From NCBI GenBank assembly GCA_004525685.1, contig SPBW01000011.1:1-25781 (forward strand): a stretch of 25,781 nucleotides of DNA. Reading direction: 5' to 3'. This DNA is from Candidatus Atribacteria bacterium. GTDB taxonomy: Bacteria; Bipolaricaulota; Bipolaricaulia; UBA7950; UBA9294. The first letter of the stretch is position 1. Each line of letters starts with the position of its first letter. The notes below the pieces were generated by a model that ran no database searches, was not told the DNA's origin, and was given only the letters and a program-made list of their open reading frames with translations. The position numbers were made by a program, and so were the translations under genes. Below, in pieces: positions 1-7,261 of this stretch.

Positions 1-1232
1 CGAAGATTGAACCACCAATCAGGATACGTGACAGTCAGCCCATCCAGCCGATCCTGGGTTGCGTCATCAAATATCGTGGCGATGCGCTCGATGGTCGATT
101 TGGGGTCAGTTACCTGAAAATTGACCTCATCGGAATGAGCATAGGTGCGAAGCGGCGCGATCGCTGCCTTCAATGTCAGATTTCGTTCTTCAAGGATTTC
201 AAGAACGAGAAGCATGGCCAAAATCCCACTTTCGCAATAGAAGAAGTCGCGGAAATAGTAGTGATAGGAAAGCTCACCGCCACACAGCGCCCGCTTCTCC
301 CGCATCGCTTGTTTGATGAATGCATGACCGACGCGTATTCGAACCGGCTCTCCGCCGTGAGTAGCAATGGCTTCTGGGACCGCATGGCTCGATCGAAGGT
401 CGTAAAGCACGATTCCGGAACCTTCCCTCGCAAGCAACGCTTCAGCGATGAGCGCCGTGATCAGATCTCCGCGAATCCGCACACCCTCCTCATCGAGGAA
501 GGCCACTCGATCACCGTCTCCGTCGAAGGCAACGCCAATCGCCCCCGGACTGGCGCGCATCTCATGCCGCAGACTGGTTAGGTTTTCGTCCACCAGGGGA
601 TTCGCTTCATGATTTGGGAAGCGTCCATCCGGCTCGAAAAGCAGTCCCGTGTACGGGATACCCAACGGGTCAAGGACGTCAGGAAGAATCGTGCCAGCCA
701 CTCCATTTCCTGCATCCACCACCATGCGCCGAGTGAACGGACCGACAAATCGATCCAGGAAGTATTGCGCATATGCCTTCGCCATCGGCGCCTGCCGTGC
801 GCGCGAGGTGCCGTTTTCGATCGCAGGCGCCGCCTCGGCTTCTCGCTGAATGATCTCAAGCCCTGTCCCCATGGCCATCGGAATGGCTTCTTCGCGAACC
901 AGCTTGAAGCCGTTGTAGCTGGCAGGATTGTGTGAGGCAGTAACCATCAGCCCCCCCGCCGCTGCCAGTCGATTCACAGAGAAGTAGAACATGGGGGAGG
1001 TCACGAGCCCGATCTCGACCACGTCACGCCCGCCCTGTTGCAGGCCAACAATCGCACGTTCTGCAAGACTTGTAGAACCAAGGCGACTGTCATACCCAAC
1101 AACAACGGGGCCGTGTTCGTGCTCATCCAGGTAGCGGGCCAGGCCAAATCCAATCGCTCCGGCTGCTTCCTCATTGACGTCCGCAGGATATTTCCCTCGT
1201 ATGTCGTATGCCTTGAATATGTCGTTGCGCAT
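1..1232 (-). CDS. Phosphomannomutase/phosphoglucomutase, C-terminus cut by window edge
   Basis: Alpha-D-phosphohexomutase that interconverts hexose-1-phosphate and hexose-6-phosphate in the cytoplasm. About 410 residues are visible and the frame is still open at base 1, so the C-terminal end is outside. The N-terminus MRNDIFKAYDIRG is typical. The catalytic phosphoserine is S100 in TASHNP (about 919-942), the metal loop DGDGDR is residues 237-242, and the sugar-binding GGEL loop begins at residue 318, followed by SYHYYF. These spacings match bacterial PMM/PGM enzymes. ATG at 1232 is preceded by GAGATGAGGA. It lies 74 bases behind the Gfo/Idh gene, probably in one operon. In this locus it is the natural step after phosphorolysis, turning mannose-1-P or glucose-1-P into the 6-phosphate. 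Whether mannose, glucose or GlcNAc phosphate is preferred cannot be read from sequence. Confidence 0.95.
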   Translation of the reverse strand, partial: MRNDIFKAYDIRGKYPADVNEEAAGAIGFGLARYLDEHEHGPVVVGYDSRLGSTSLAERAIVGLQQGGRDVVEIGLVTSPMFYFSVNRLAAAGGLMVTASHNPASYNGFKLVREEAIPMAMGTGLEIIQREAEAAPAIENGTSRARQAPMAKAYAQYFLDRFVGPFTRRMVVDAGNGVAGTILPDVLDPLGIPYTGLLFEPDGRFPNHEANPLVDENLTSLRHEMRASPGAIGVAFDGDGDRVAFLDEEGVRIRGDLITALIAEALLAREGSGIVLYDLRSSHAVPEAIATHGGEPVRIRVGHAFIKQAMREKRALCGGELSYHYYFRDFFYCESGILAMLLVLEILEERNLTLKAAIAPLRTYAHSDEVNFQVTDPKSTIERIATIFDDATQDRLDGLTVTYPDWWFNL

Positions 1233-1306
1233 GGCGTGTCCTCATCTCATCGCTTGGTCGGTACCCACAGCGTTCCAGGCTCTCGATTCATCGAGCTTTG
1301 CATCGA

Positions 1307-2350
1307 CTACCGCAGAGTAGGGTTCGAGTGCTGCCCCATCTCAATAGCATGCAGAATTGCATCGAGATCCTTGCTCGCTTCATCCAGTGTGCTTGTTGGC
1401 TTCTGCCCTGTGGTGATCGCTTGATGAAAATCGACGTACTCCTCGACATAGCCTCCGCCATCTGGATAGTCAGCCACAGACACGGGATTGTCTGCGTCAT
1501 CTGCGTAGATCCGAAGCGTCGCGTTTTCAACGACAGCGCTTCCTCTCGATCCCAGGATTGTCAAAGAGCTGCTTGCAGAGCCGTGAACACTGAACCCGAT
1601 AGTGAGAATGCCTGATAGCGGGGGGATGGCATCCTTCCCCGTGGTGCGGAAGAGCCACGCGAGGCTGTCCATTCGACCGATTGCGGGATTGACGCACGCG
1701 CTGCAGGCGCCAACTGTGGACAGATCTCCAAGCATGTCTCGAAGCGCAGCCACATAGTGAACGCCCGCATCGGTAACGAATCCACCCTCGTAGCGATGGT
1801 TGATTCGCCACGGCGTCTGTGCATAGGGGTTCGAAGCCGGATCGATCAGCTGCCACGATTTCCATTCCACGAAATACGGCGTGCCAATGGCATCTTTGCG
1901 CAAGGAATCCGCCAATTCAGCGAATACCTGCCGATAGCGGAAGTTCTCCGCAACCATCATCACAAGTCCCGGATGCTTCGCCTCCAAGCCAAGGACTTCC
2001 CGTGCCTCAGCCATATCCTTGGCAATCGGCTTCTCCAGCATCATGTGCTTGCCTGCTGCAGCCGCAGCGGCGCATACCTCGAGATTGCGCTCGACAGGAA
2101 GCATGATCGATACGGCATCAATGTTGGGGGTCGCCAGCAGCTCGAGGTAATCGAGAACGTAGGGCACGTTCTTTCCGTAAGCGTCGCCGATTCGCGTGGC
2201 GAAAGACACGGCCTTCTCACGTGTACGGTTGCAGACCATGGCCACATCAAATCGATCCCGCAATTGAGACAACGCTGGCCAGTGAAGCTCGTTGGCAGCG
2301 ATGCCACATCCGATGATTCCCAGTCTCACGATCTGCTGACGTGCAGCCAT
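1307..2350 (-). CDS. Gfo/Idh/MocA family NAD(P)-dependent oxidoreductase
   Basis: Predicted cytoplasmic sugar or polyol dehydrogenase of 347 residues, usual size for the family. The N-terminal Rossmann domain starts with GIIGCGIAA (residues 11-19). The family motif EKPIA is at 106-110, where the lysine is the usual catalytic or cofactor-contacting residue. The C-terminal domain carries GGFVTDAGVHYVAALR (about 189-204), with the Asp and His (D194, H198) that such enzymes use at the active site. The start at 2350 has AAGGAG five bases upstream. It is the first gene leftward from the divergent operator at 2431-2446 and precedes the phosphohexomutase, so it is probably repressed by LacI regulator 1. 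Substrate is unknown; a sugar derived from the imported disaccharide is the simplest guess. Confidence 0.9.
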   Translation of the reverse strand: MAARQQIVRLGIIGCGIAANELHWPALSQLRDRFDVAMVCNRTREKAVSFATRIGDAYGKNVPYVLDYLELLATPNIDAVSIMLPVERNLEVCAAAAAAGKHMMLEKPIAKDMAEAREVLGLEAKHPGLVMMVAENFRYRQVFAELADSLRKDAIGTPYFVEWKSWQLIDPASNPYAQTPWRINHRYEGGFVTDAGVHYVAALRDMLGDLSTVGACSACVNPAIGRMDSLAWLFRTTGKDAIPPLSGILTIGFSVHGSASSSLTILGSRGSAVVENATLRIYADDADNPVSVADYPDGGGYVEEYVDFHQAITTGQKPTSTLDEASKDLDAILHAIEMGQHSNPTLR

Positions 2351-2399
2351 CTCATCTCCTTATTCATCATGCTGTGCGATCATCCCAACCGCATGCCCT

Positions 2400-2414
2400 T
2401 GTCTTGACAAGACA
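2400..2414. repeat. 15-bp inverted repeat overlapping the regulator-1 -35 box
   Basis: TGTCTTGACAAGACA has two perfect 7-base arms around one central base. It includes the TTGACA -35 hexamer of the rightward promoter, so it may be a second protein-binding site or simply a chance dyad around the -35 box. It differs from the 2431-2446 operator and was not seen again in the window. Confidence 0.4.
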
Positions 2415-2432
2415 GTCAACGACTAGTATGCT
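2404..2432 (+). promoter_or_regulatory. Sigma-70-type promoter for LacI regulator 1
   Basis: A perfect TTGACA -35 box (2404-2409) is followed after 17 bases by TATGCT (2427-2432), four of six matches to TATAAT. The operator at 2431-2446 begins inside the -10 box and covers the expected start point, so the regulator would repress itself. Confidence 0.6.
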
Positions 2433-2454
2433 GCAACCGGTTGCAGTAAATCAA
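2425..2454 (-). promoter_or_regulatory. Divergent promoter for the Gfo/Idh-phosphohexomutase operon
   Basis: On the minus strand TTGATT (2449-2454) and CATACT (2425-2430) are 18 bases apart, each with four of six consensus matches. The 16-bp operator fills the spacer almost exactly, a classic blocking position. The boxes are weaker than those of the rightward promoter, so this assignment is less certain. Confidence 0.45.
2431..2446. promoter_or_regulatory. Perfect 16-bp LacI-type operator, copy 1
   Basis: CTGCAACCGGTTGCAG is a perfect palindrome with a central CpG, the form bound by LacI/GalR repressors, whose hinge leucines insert at the central CG step. It sits between the Gfo/Idh gene and LacI regulator 1 and overlaps core elements of both divergent promoters. 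The inner 14 bases recur at 3504-3517. Assignment to the adjacent regulator rests on position and repetition. Confidence 0.8.
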
Positions 2455-2472
2455 CTTGCTGAGGAGATTCTC

Positions 2473-3483
2473 ATGTCTGGCGAACAAGTACGCTCGATCT
2501 CTGACATCGCCCGCTTGGCCGGTGTCTCCAAATCGACAGTATCTAGAGCGTTGAATGACAGTTCGCTTGTCGCTGAAGAGACCAAGGAGCACATTCGCTC
2601 CATTGCGCGAAAGCATCGATTTCAAATCAGCGTTCCAGCCAGGCAGTTGAGCATGCAGCAGAGTCGAACCATCGCGTTCGTCACCCATGCTTATCACAAG
2701 TGCTTCTCGTGGGTTGACTTGTTCGGACTTGAGCTTCTCGGTGGCGTTACACAGGGCCTTTATGAGAATGGATACGACACGCTCATCCTGCATGTGGATC
2801 CCAAGGACACAACCTGGGCACGCAAATACATCGATACAGGACGCGTCGACGGGTTCATTCTACAGACATCGACACGCAAGCAAACGCATCTCAAAGCGCT
2901 CCTGCAGATGGAAGCCCCGTTCATTGTGTGGGGATTCCCGCTGCAAGGTCAGAGCTTCTGCTCGATCATTGGAGACGATCGAACGGGTGGACAATTGGCG
3001 ACCGACCACCTCATTGGAATCGGTCGAAAGCACATCGCGTTCATTGGCGGAAGCCGTGGTGAGCCTGAAGTAGAGCGTCGCTACGCGGGCTATCAAGCGG
3101 CACTAGAGAGCTGTGGATACGGCGTCGATCCTCAACTCGTCGAGTATGGCGACTACTCGGACACAGCAGGCGCCGCACTGATGGACAAGCTGCTCTCGGT
3201 CCATCCTGATATCGACGGCGTATTTGCCAACAGTGATGTCATGGCCGTCGCTGCCATGGACGTCATCCGAAAGGCAGGCAAGCGCGTGCCCGAGGACATT
3301 GCCGTGATTGGCTACGACGATTTGTCGATTGCCGCACATACCCATCCGCCACTCACGACAGTACGCCAGAATATTCCAGAAGTCGGGCGATTGCTGGCAC
3401 AGAACCTGGTCGAATACTTGAAGACGGGATTGGTCACCAACATGACAGTACCTGTGGCATTGGTTGTACGTGACTCGGCGTGA
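2473..3483 (+). CDS. LacI-family transcriptional regulator 1
   Basis: DNA-binding repressor of 336 residues. The N-terminal helix-turn-helix is SISDIARLAGVSKSTVSRAL (residues 8-27). The hinge reads PARQLSMQQS instead of the more usual N-A-L form. The effector domain is periplasmic-binding-protein-like, with the family signatures NSDVMAVAAMDVIRKAG, IAVIGYDDL and PLTTVRQ near the C-terminus. ATG at 2473 is chosen because GAGGAG lies six bases upstream and the helix-turn-helix begins right after. An in-frame start 132 bases earlier would put the operator inside the coding sequence. It is flanked by two operator copies (2431-2446 and 3504-3517), so it probably controls itself, the leftward operon and the catabolic genes to the right. 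The inducer is presumably a sugar of this pathway. Confidence 0.93.
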   Translation: MSGEQVRSISDIARLAGVSKSTVSRALNDSSLVAEETKEHIRSIARKHRFQISVPARQLSMQQSRTIAFVTHAYHKCFSWVDLFGLELLGGVTQGLYENGYDTLILHVDPKDTTWARKYIDTGRVDGFILQTSTRKQTHLKALLQMEAPFIVWGFPLQGQSFCSIIGDDRTGGQLATDHLIGIGRKHIAFIGGSRGEPEVERRYAGYQAALESCGYGVDPQLVEYGDYSDTAGAALMDKLLSVHPDIDGVFANSDVMAVAAMDVIRKAGKRVPEDIAVIGYDDLSIAAHTHPPLTTVRQNIPEVGRLLAQNLVEYLKTGLVTNMTVPVALVVRDSA

Positions 3484-3503
3484 TTTTCTTTGATGCCAAG
3501 GGT

Positions 3504-3517
3504 TGCAACCGGTTGCA
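3504..3517. promoter_or_regulatory. 14-bp LacI-type operator, copy 2
   Basis: TGCAACCGGTTGCA repeats exactly the inner 14 bases of the operator at 2431-2446. It lies 20 bases after the regulator-1 stop codon and ahead of the plus-strand catabolic cluster. No convincing -35/-10 pair was found beside it, so whether it blocks a promoter or acts as an auxiliary looping site is open. Confidence 0.75.
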
Positions 3518-3762
3518 GTTCGTGCAAAACTAGCAAAGGAAAGCGATGAACCTAGCGTTTTTTTACGTACTGAGATGGGAGAAGGAGATTGAGAGGAGCC
3601 GTGATTCCCGCGTGAATGCTCAGCGGAATAGGCGACAACTTCTTGTCGTTGAGAGCCACGATGAACAGGCGAAACAGATCGCCAGCTCACGCAAGACGAA
3701 GGTAGAGAGGTCGCGCCCAGCCCGCGATTGCTGTCAAACACGAGATGCAAGGTGCTAGCCTG
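3518..3762 (+). other. Stretch after operator copy 2 with a weak 70-codon ORF
   Basis: An open frame runs from ATG 3546 to 3758 (70 codons) behind a fair ribosome-binding site (AAAGGA, five to seven bases upstream). Its translation is rich in Arg, Ser, Gln and Lys and matches nothing I recognise. A run of seven T lies at 3558-3564. It could be a decayed gene start or untranslated leader of the downstream operon. I see no other feature here. Confidence 0.25.
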
Positions 3763-4275
3763 ATGACGCGAGACCAAGCCGTTGACCTGATTCGCAGCTA
3801 CATGACGGCGTGGATTCAGCACGACCGTGAGCGCTTGCTCTCTGTACTCTGTACCGATGTCACGGTCATTGAATGCGACGGGACCACGTACACGGGAATC
3901 GATCAAGTCCGCCTCTAGTTTGAAGCGTGGCACGAGGCACCGGTGAACGGTACGGTCAGTCAATGGGATGTGGTTCGCATCCTTGTCGACGAAGCGCAAG
4001 ACGCGGCAGCAGTCGAATGGGTTTTTAGCTGTGTCTGTTATGGCGAGGCGAGTTCGTTTCGCGGGACCCGTGTGATTCGCTTCCTCGCGAACAGGATTTT
4101 GAGCAGTCATGAGTATCGGATGGGCCAAGCCGGGTCATTAGCGCCATTCCGCAGCGCAGATGGGCGCTGGAACGCGCATGGCTCCATCAAAATGAAGAAG
4201 CGTAGCAAAGGGAGCTTGAATGCCAAGCGAGAAAGCGAAGATGCTGAGAGGAGAGGACTACATTGCCTCGGATGA
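3763..4275 (+). pseudogene. SnoaL-like / NTF2-fold small protein interrupted by an amber codon
   Basis: From ATG 3763 the frame encodes AVDLIRSYMTAWIQHDRERL, then stops at TAG 3916-3918 after 51 codons. It continues in the same frame through FEAWHEAPVNGTVSQWDVVR to HEYRM (near 4120), and stays open to 4275. The two halves together follow the SnoaL/NTF2-like cone fold: helical start, ECDG-T-Y-G-ID loop, a helix with FEAWH, and the final EYRM strand. Members commonly carry tryptophan at the interrupted place, and TGG to TAG is one base change. Such proteins are small hydrolases, isomerases or binding proteins; the substrate here is unknown. The frame beyond EYRM overlaps the acetyltransferase by 56 bases and may not belong. 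Sequencing error or true pseudogene cannot be separated. Confidence 0.65.
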
Positions 4276-4780
4276 GACGTTGAGCGGTGAGCGACGGAGA
4301 GCTCGCGAACTGCTACACGAGTTGAATGTCGCATCCCCCGGAGGAACCCCAGCGGACTATTCAGACATCGTGGCCGAATTACTGCCACACGCCAAAACGC
4401 CGGCGTGGATTCAGCCTCCGTTCTACTGCGACTATGGCAGCAATATCTATCTCGGAGAGGGCGTCTTCCTGAACTTCAATTGCGTCATTCTCGACTGTGC
4501 ACGAATCGACATTGGCGCGCACACACAGTTGGGCCCCAATGTGCAGATTTACGCTGCATCCCATCCGCTATCCGCAGCCGCACGGCGTCGGGGCTTGGAA
4601 TGTGCAAAGCCTGTCTCCATCGGCGCAGATTGCTGGATCGGTGGCCATGTTGTGATCTGTCCAGGTGTAACGATCGGCGATCGGTGCGTCATCGGTGCGG
4701 GATCCGTGGTCATCAAGGATATCCCCGACGACACGCTCGCAGTCGGGAACCCAGCCAAGCCCATCCGAAAGTTGGTCTGA
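4220..4780 (+). CDS. maa: Maltose O-acetyltransferase-type sugar acetyltransferase
   Basis: Acetyl-CoA-dependent transferase of 186 residues, the usual length for Maa/LacA proteins. The N-terminal Mac domain has KMLRGEDYIASDETL (residues 8-22) and RRRARELLHELN (25-36). A left-handed beta-helix of hexapeptide repeats follows, with IGADCWIGGHVVICPGVTIG at 134-153. The catalytic histidine is H115 in YAASHPL. The ending GNPAKPIRKL is the family C-terminus. ATG 4220 has AAAGGGAG upstream. These enzymes acetylate glucose, maltose or beta-galactosides, often to remove non-metabolisable sugars; that role is plausible here but not shown. It opens the intact part of the catabolic cluster, 124 bases before the GH4 gene. 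Confidence 0.93.
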   Translation: MPSEKAKMLRGEDYIASDETLSGERRRARELLHELNVASPGGTPADYSDIVAELLPHAKTPAWIQPPFYCDYGSNIYLGEGVFLNFNCVILDCARIDIGAHTQLGPNVQIYAASHPLSAAARRRGLECAKPVSIGADCWIGGHVVICPGVTIGDRCVIGAGSVVIKDIPDDTLAVGNPAKPIRKLV

Positions 4781-4904
4781 GAGACGATCGAGCATGCCCC
4801 GCCAGCTCACTCAAGGACATGAAGCGTTGCGATGCGTCATGCGCGAGGTCCGCATGCGGATGAAACAGGATCTTGTTCTTGTACCCATCAGCTAGAGGCG
4901 GATA

Positions 4905-6209
4905 ATGAAGAAAGATACCAAGGGAAGGATCCAAGTGGACGGTCTAAGAATCTGCGTCATCGGTGGCGGAAGCACCTATACGCCTGAGTTGGTTGAGGGC
5001 GTCATTGCCAACGCGCACGATTTGTTGATAAACACACTCGTGCTCATGGACATCGATTCATCCCGACTCAACGTCGTGGGTGGCCTTGCCCAACGGATGC
5101 TGGATGCGTCCGACTCCCACGTCACGCTCGTTCTCACCACGGATCGCCAACAGGCGCTGTGTGATGCCGATTACATTATCACGCAAATACGAGTCGGCGG
5201 TGTCGAGGCACGCATTCGCGACGAGAAGATACCGCTCAAGTACGATGTCATCGGCCAAGAGACGACCGGCCCTGGCGGCTTTGCGAAAGCGCTCCGAACG
5301 ATTCCTGTGATGTTGGACATTGTCGCTGAGATGGAGCAACTGGCTCCCAAGGCTCGACTCATCAATTTTACAAATCCGTCGGGCCTGATCACTCAAGCCA
5401 TCTGCGACCACACCAACATTCGTGCCATCGGTCTGTGCAACTCTCCGCTTGGGATGCTTCGCTCGATCGCGCGCCTACTGGATGTCTTGCCAGAGAAGAT
5501 CTGGCTCGATTTCATTGGACTCAATCATTTATGCTGGGCTCGCGGTGTTTATCTTGATGGGCAGGACATCACAGACCAGGTTATCGAGCGTGTGATTTCT
5601 GAGAACCTCATGCCCATGTTTACGCCGCAACTCCTGCGGGCCCTGCGGATGCTGCCCAGCTACTATCTCGACTACTATTACAACACCGATCGGGTTCTAC
5701 ACGAGCAGAAGACGGCAAGTCAGACTCGTGGAGAGGTGGTGCGAACGCTTGAGCAAGATCTTCTGCGCGCGTACGAAGATCCAACACTGTCTCACAAGCC
5801 CGAGACGCTGAGCCAGCGTGGCGGCGCCCATTATTCGGCTGCAGCCCTCTCCCTGATTCGATCGCTAGAAATGGATGCTGGCGATCCTTACGTCGTGAAT
5901 TGTCCCAACCACGGAACCTTCCCGAGTCTTCCTAATAACGCCGTGATTGAGATCGCCTGCACAATCAACAAGAACGGCGCGACGCCACGTGCGTGCCAGC
6001 CGCTGCCCGTTTCGATCCGTGGTCTTGTGCAGTCAGTCAAGGCCTATGAGGAGTTAACCATTCAGGCTGGCGTTTCCGGCGACGAAACCGCTGCCATCCT
6101 GGCACTGACAGCGCACCCACTTGTTCCATCCTTTGACGTAGCCCAGAAGTTGTGGGCAGAAATCAAGGAGGTGAACGCAGAATGGTTGCCGCAATTCACC
6201 CGAACATGA
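4905..6209 (+). CDS. GH4 family 6-phospho-beta-glucosidase
   Basis: NAD+- and divalent-metal-dependent glycosidase of 434 residues that cleaves 6-phosphorylated disaccharides by oxidation-elimination. The NAD-binding loop GGGSTYTPEL is at residues 20-29. NFTNPSG (154-160), the metal ligand cysteine in GLCNSP (C178) and GLNHLCW (H208) are in place. A tyrosine-rich segment PSYYLDYYYNTD (251-262), in the region of the catalytic tyrosine, and QRGGAHYS (304-311) follow. The overall pattern is nearer the phospho-beta-glucosidase branch (CelF/LicH/BglT) than the alpha-glucosidase or galacturonidase branches. The start has GAGGCGG upstream. No PTS gene is present, so the 6-phosphate would have to come from the kinase encoded 25 bases downstream. 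Substrate choice among cellobiose-, chitobiose- or mannoside-phosphates is open. Confidence 0.92.
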   Translation: MKKDTKGRIQVDGLRICVIGGGSTYTPELVEGVIANAHDLLINTLVLMDIDSSRLNVVGGLAQRMLDASDSHVTLVLTTDRQQALCDADYIITQIRVGGVEARIRDEKIPLKYDVIGQETTGPGGFAKALRTIPVMLDIVAEMEQLAPKARLINFTNPSGLITQAICDHTNIRAIGLCNSPLGMLRSIARLLDVLPEKIWLDFIGLNHLCWARGVYLDGQDITDQVIERVISENLMPMFTPQLLRALRMLPSYYLDYYYNTDRVLHEQKTASQTRGEVVRTLEQDLLRAYEDPTLSHKPETLSQRGGAHYSAAALSLIRSLEMDAGDPYVVNCPNHGTFPSLPNNAVIEIACTINKNGATPRACQPLPVSIRGLVQSVKAYEELTIQAGVSGDETAAILALTAHPLVPSFDVAQKLWAEIKEVNAEWLPQFTRT

Positions 6210-6234
6210 TGCGTTCAACAGGGAGGCGATGGCC

Positions 6235-7224
6235 ATGAAGTGGGTTCTCGGTGTTGACGGCGGGAATTCCAAGACCCATGCCCTCATCTGCGATGAGAAC
6301 GGACACGTGGTTGGATTCGCACAGGCAGATGGAAGCAATCACGAGACGATTGGATTCGCGGGAACCGAACGTGTGCTTGAACGCGTGGCACAGGATGCCC
6401 TCGCCCGATCCGGCGTATCCGCTCCCATTGACTGCGGTTTCTGGTGTCTTGCCGGAGCCGATGTGGATACCGATTTTACTCAATTGTCGGCCATTGCAGC
6501 CCGGATTGCCGCAGCCGGAACGAATGTCATCAAGAATGATATCGCGGCTGCGATGGGCGCAGGATTCTCTCGTGGGTGGGGTGTCGCCGTCATCTGCGGT
6601 GCCGGATTCAGCTCGGGAGGCATCGCGCCTGATGGACGCGAGCTTCAATTCCCGTCCTTGGGCCCCGCAACCGGAGATTGGGGAGGCGGCGGAGACATCG
6701 GACTTGAGGTCTTGCGACTGGCACATCGCAGCTACGACGGCCGAGGAGAGCCAAGCGTCTTGTCTGTCCAGGTTCCGCACGCCTTGGACATCAAGTCGCT
6801 CGAACATATTCCTCAACAGCTGCGTGCAGAAGCCATCGATTGGGACGTGGTTCGAGACAAGCTGCCGCCGTTGTTGTTCGCTGCAGCCGCGGAAGGGGAT
6901 CGAGTAGCCATCGATCTGATTCTCCGTATAGGTGCGGAGGTCGGCACGACGGCATTGGCCATCATCCAACGATTGGCGATGGAATCGTTGGATGTCGAGC
7001 TTGTCCTGAGCGGCTCACTACTCAGAAGCGCTCCAGCACTGCTCATCGACACCATCGACACGGTTGTTCGTGAAGTAGTTGCCGGGGTCAGAATCATACA
7101 ACCTGAGTTTCCGCCTGTCGTGGGAGCGATCTTCCAGTCGTTGCGTGCAATAGGTATTGAAGTCGATGAACGAATCCGCTCCAACGTGCGGGCAACGCTC
7201 GTGCCTGAGCTGACCGGAATATAA
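6235..7224 (+). CDS. BadF/BadG-type sugar kinase (N-acetylglucosamine kinase-like)
   Basis: ATP-dependent cytoplasmic sugar kinase of 329 residues with the actin/hexokinase fold. The phosphate-1 motif GVDGGNSKTHALI starts at residue 6. FGFWCLAGAD-like and IKNDIAAAMGAG segments and the glycine-rich GPATGDWGGGGDIG follow, as in the BadF/BadG/BcrA/BcrD ATPase family that includes GlcNAc and glucosamine kinases. ATG 6235 is preferred because GGGAGG lies eight bases upstream; ATG 6229 would be only two bases from it. It sits between the GH4 gene and the cellobiose 2-epimerase. It may phosphorylate the free sugar left by phosphorolysis (glucose, mannose or GlcNAc), or a whole disaccharide to feed GH4. 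The sequence alone does not decide. Confidence 0.88.
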   Translation: MKWVLGVDGGNSKTHALICDENGHVVGFAQADGSNHETIGFAGTERVLERVAQDALARSGVSAPIDCGFWCLAGADVDTDFTQLSAIAARIAAAGTNVIKNDIAAAMGAGFSRGWGVAVICGAGFSSGGIAPDGRELQFPSLGPATGDWGGGGDIGLEVLRLAHRSYDGRGEPSVLSVQVPHALDIKSLEHIPQQLRAEAIDWDVVRDKLPPLLFAAAAEGDRVAIDLILRIGAEVGTTALAIIQRLAMESLDVELVLSGSLLRSAPALLIDTIDTVVREVVAGVRIIQPEFPPVVGAIFQSLRAIGIEVDERIRSNVRATLVPELTGI

Positions 7225-7261
7225 AGGAATGACGAAACCAAGGAAAAGGAACAACTCCGGA

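Noticed and set aside
3103..4128. Long minus-strand open frame (341 codons) opposite regulator 1 and the SnoaL-like gene
   Set aside because: It is antisense to recognised genes, has no ribosome-binding site and its translation resembles no family.
4794..4895. 33-codon frame between the acetyltransferase and GH4 genes
   Set aside because: No convincing ribosome-binding site and no recognisable product; it is probably just the spacer.
4905..6209. PTS-dependent phospho-disaccharide operon
   Set aside because: No EII, HPr or antiterminator gene is in the window; the transporter seen is ABC type.
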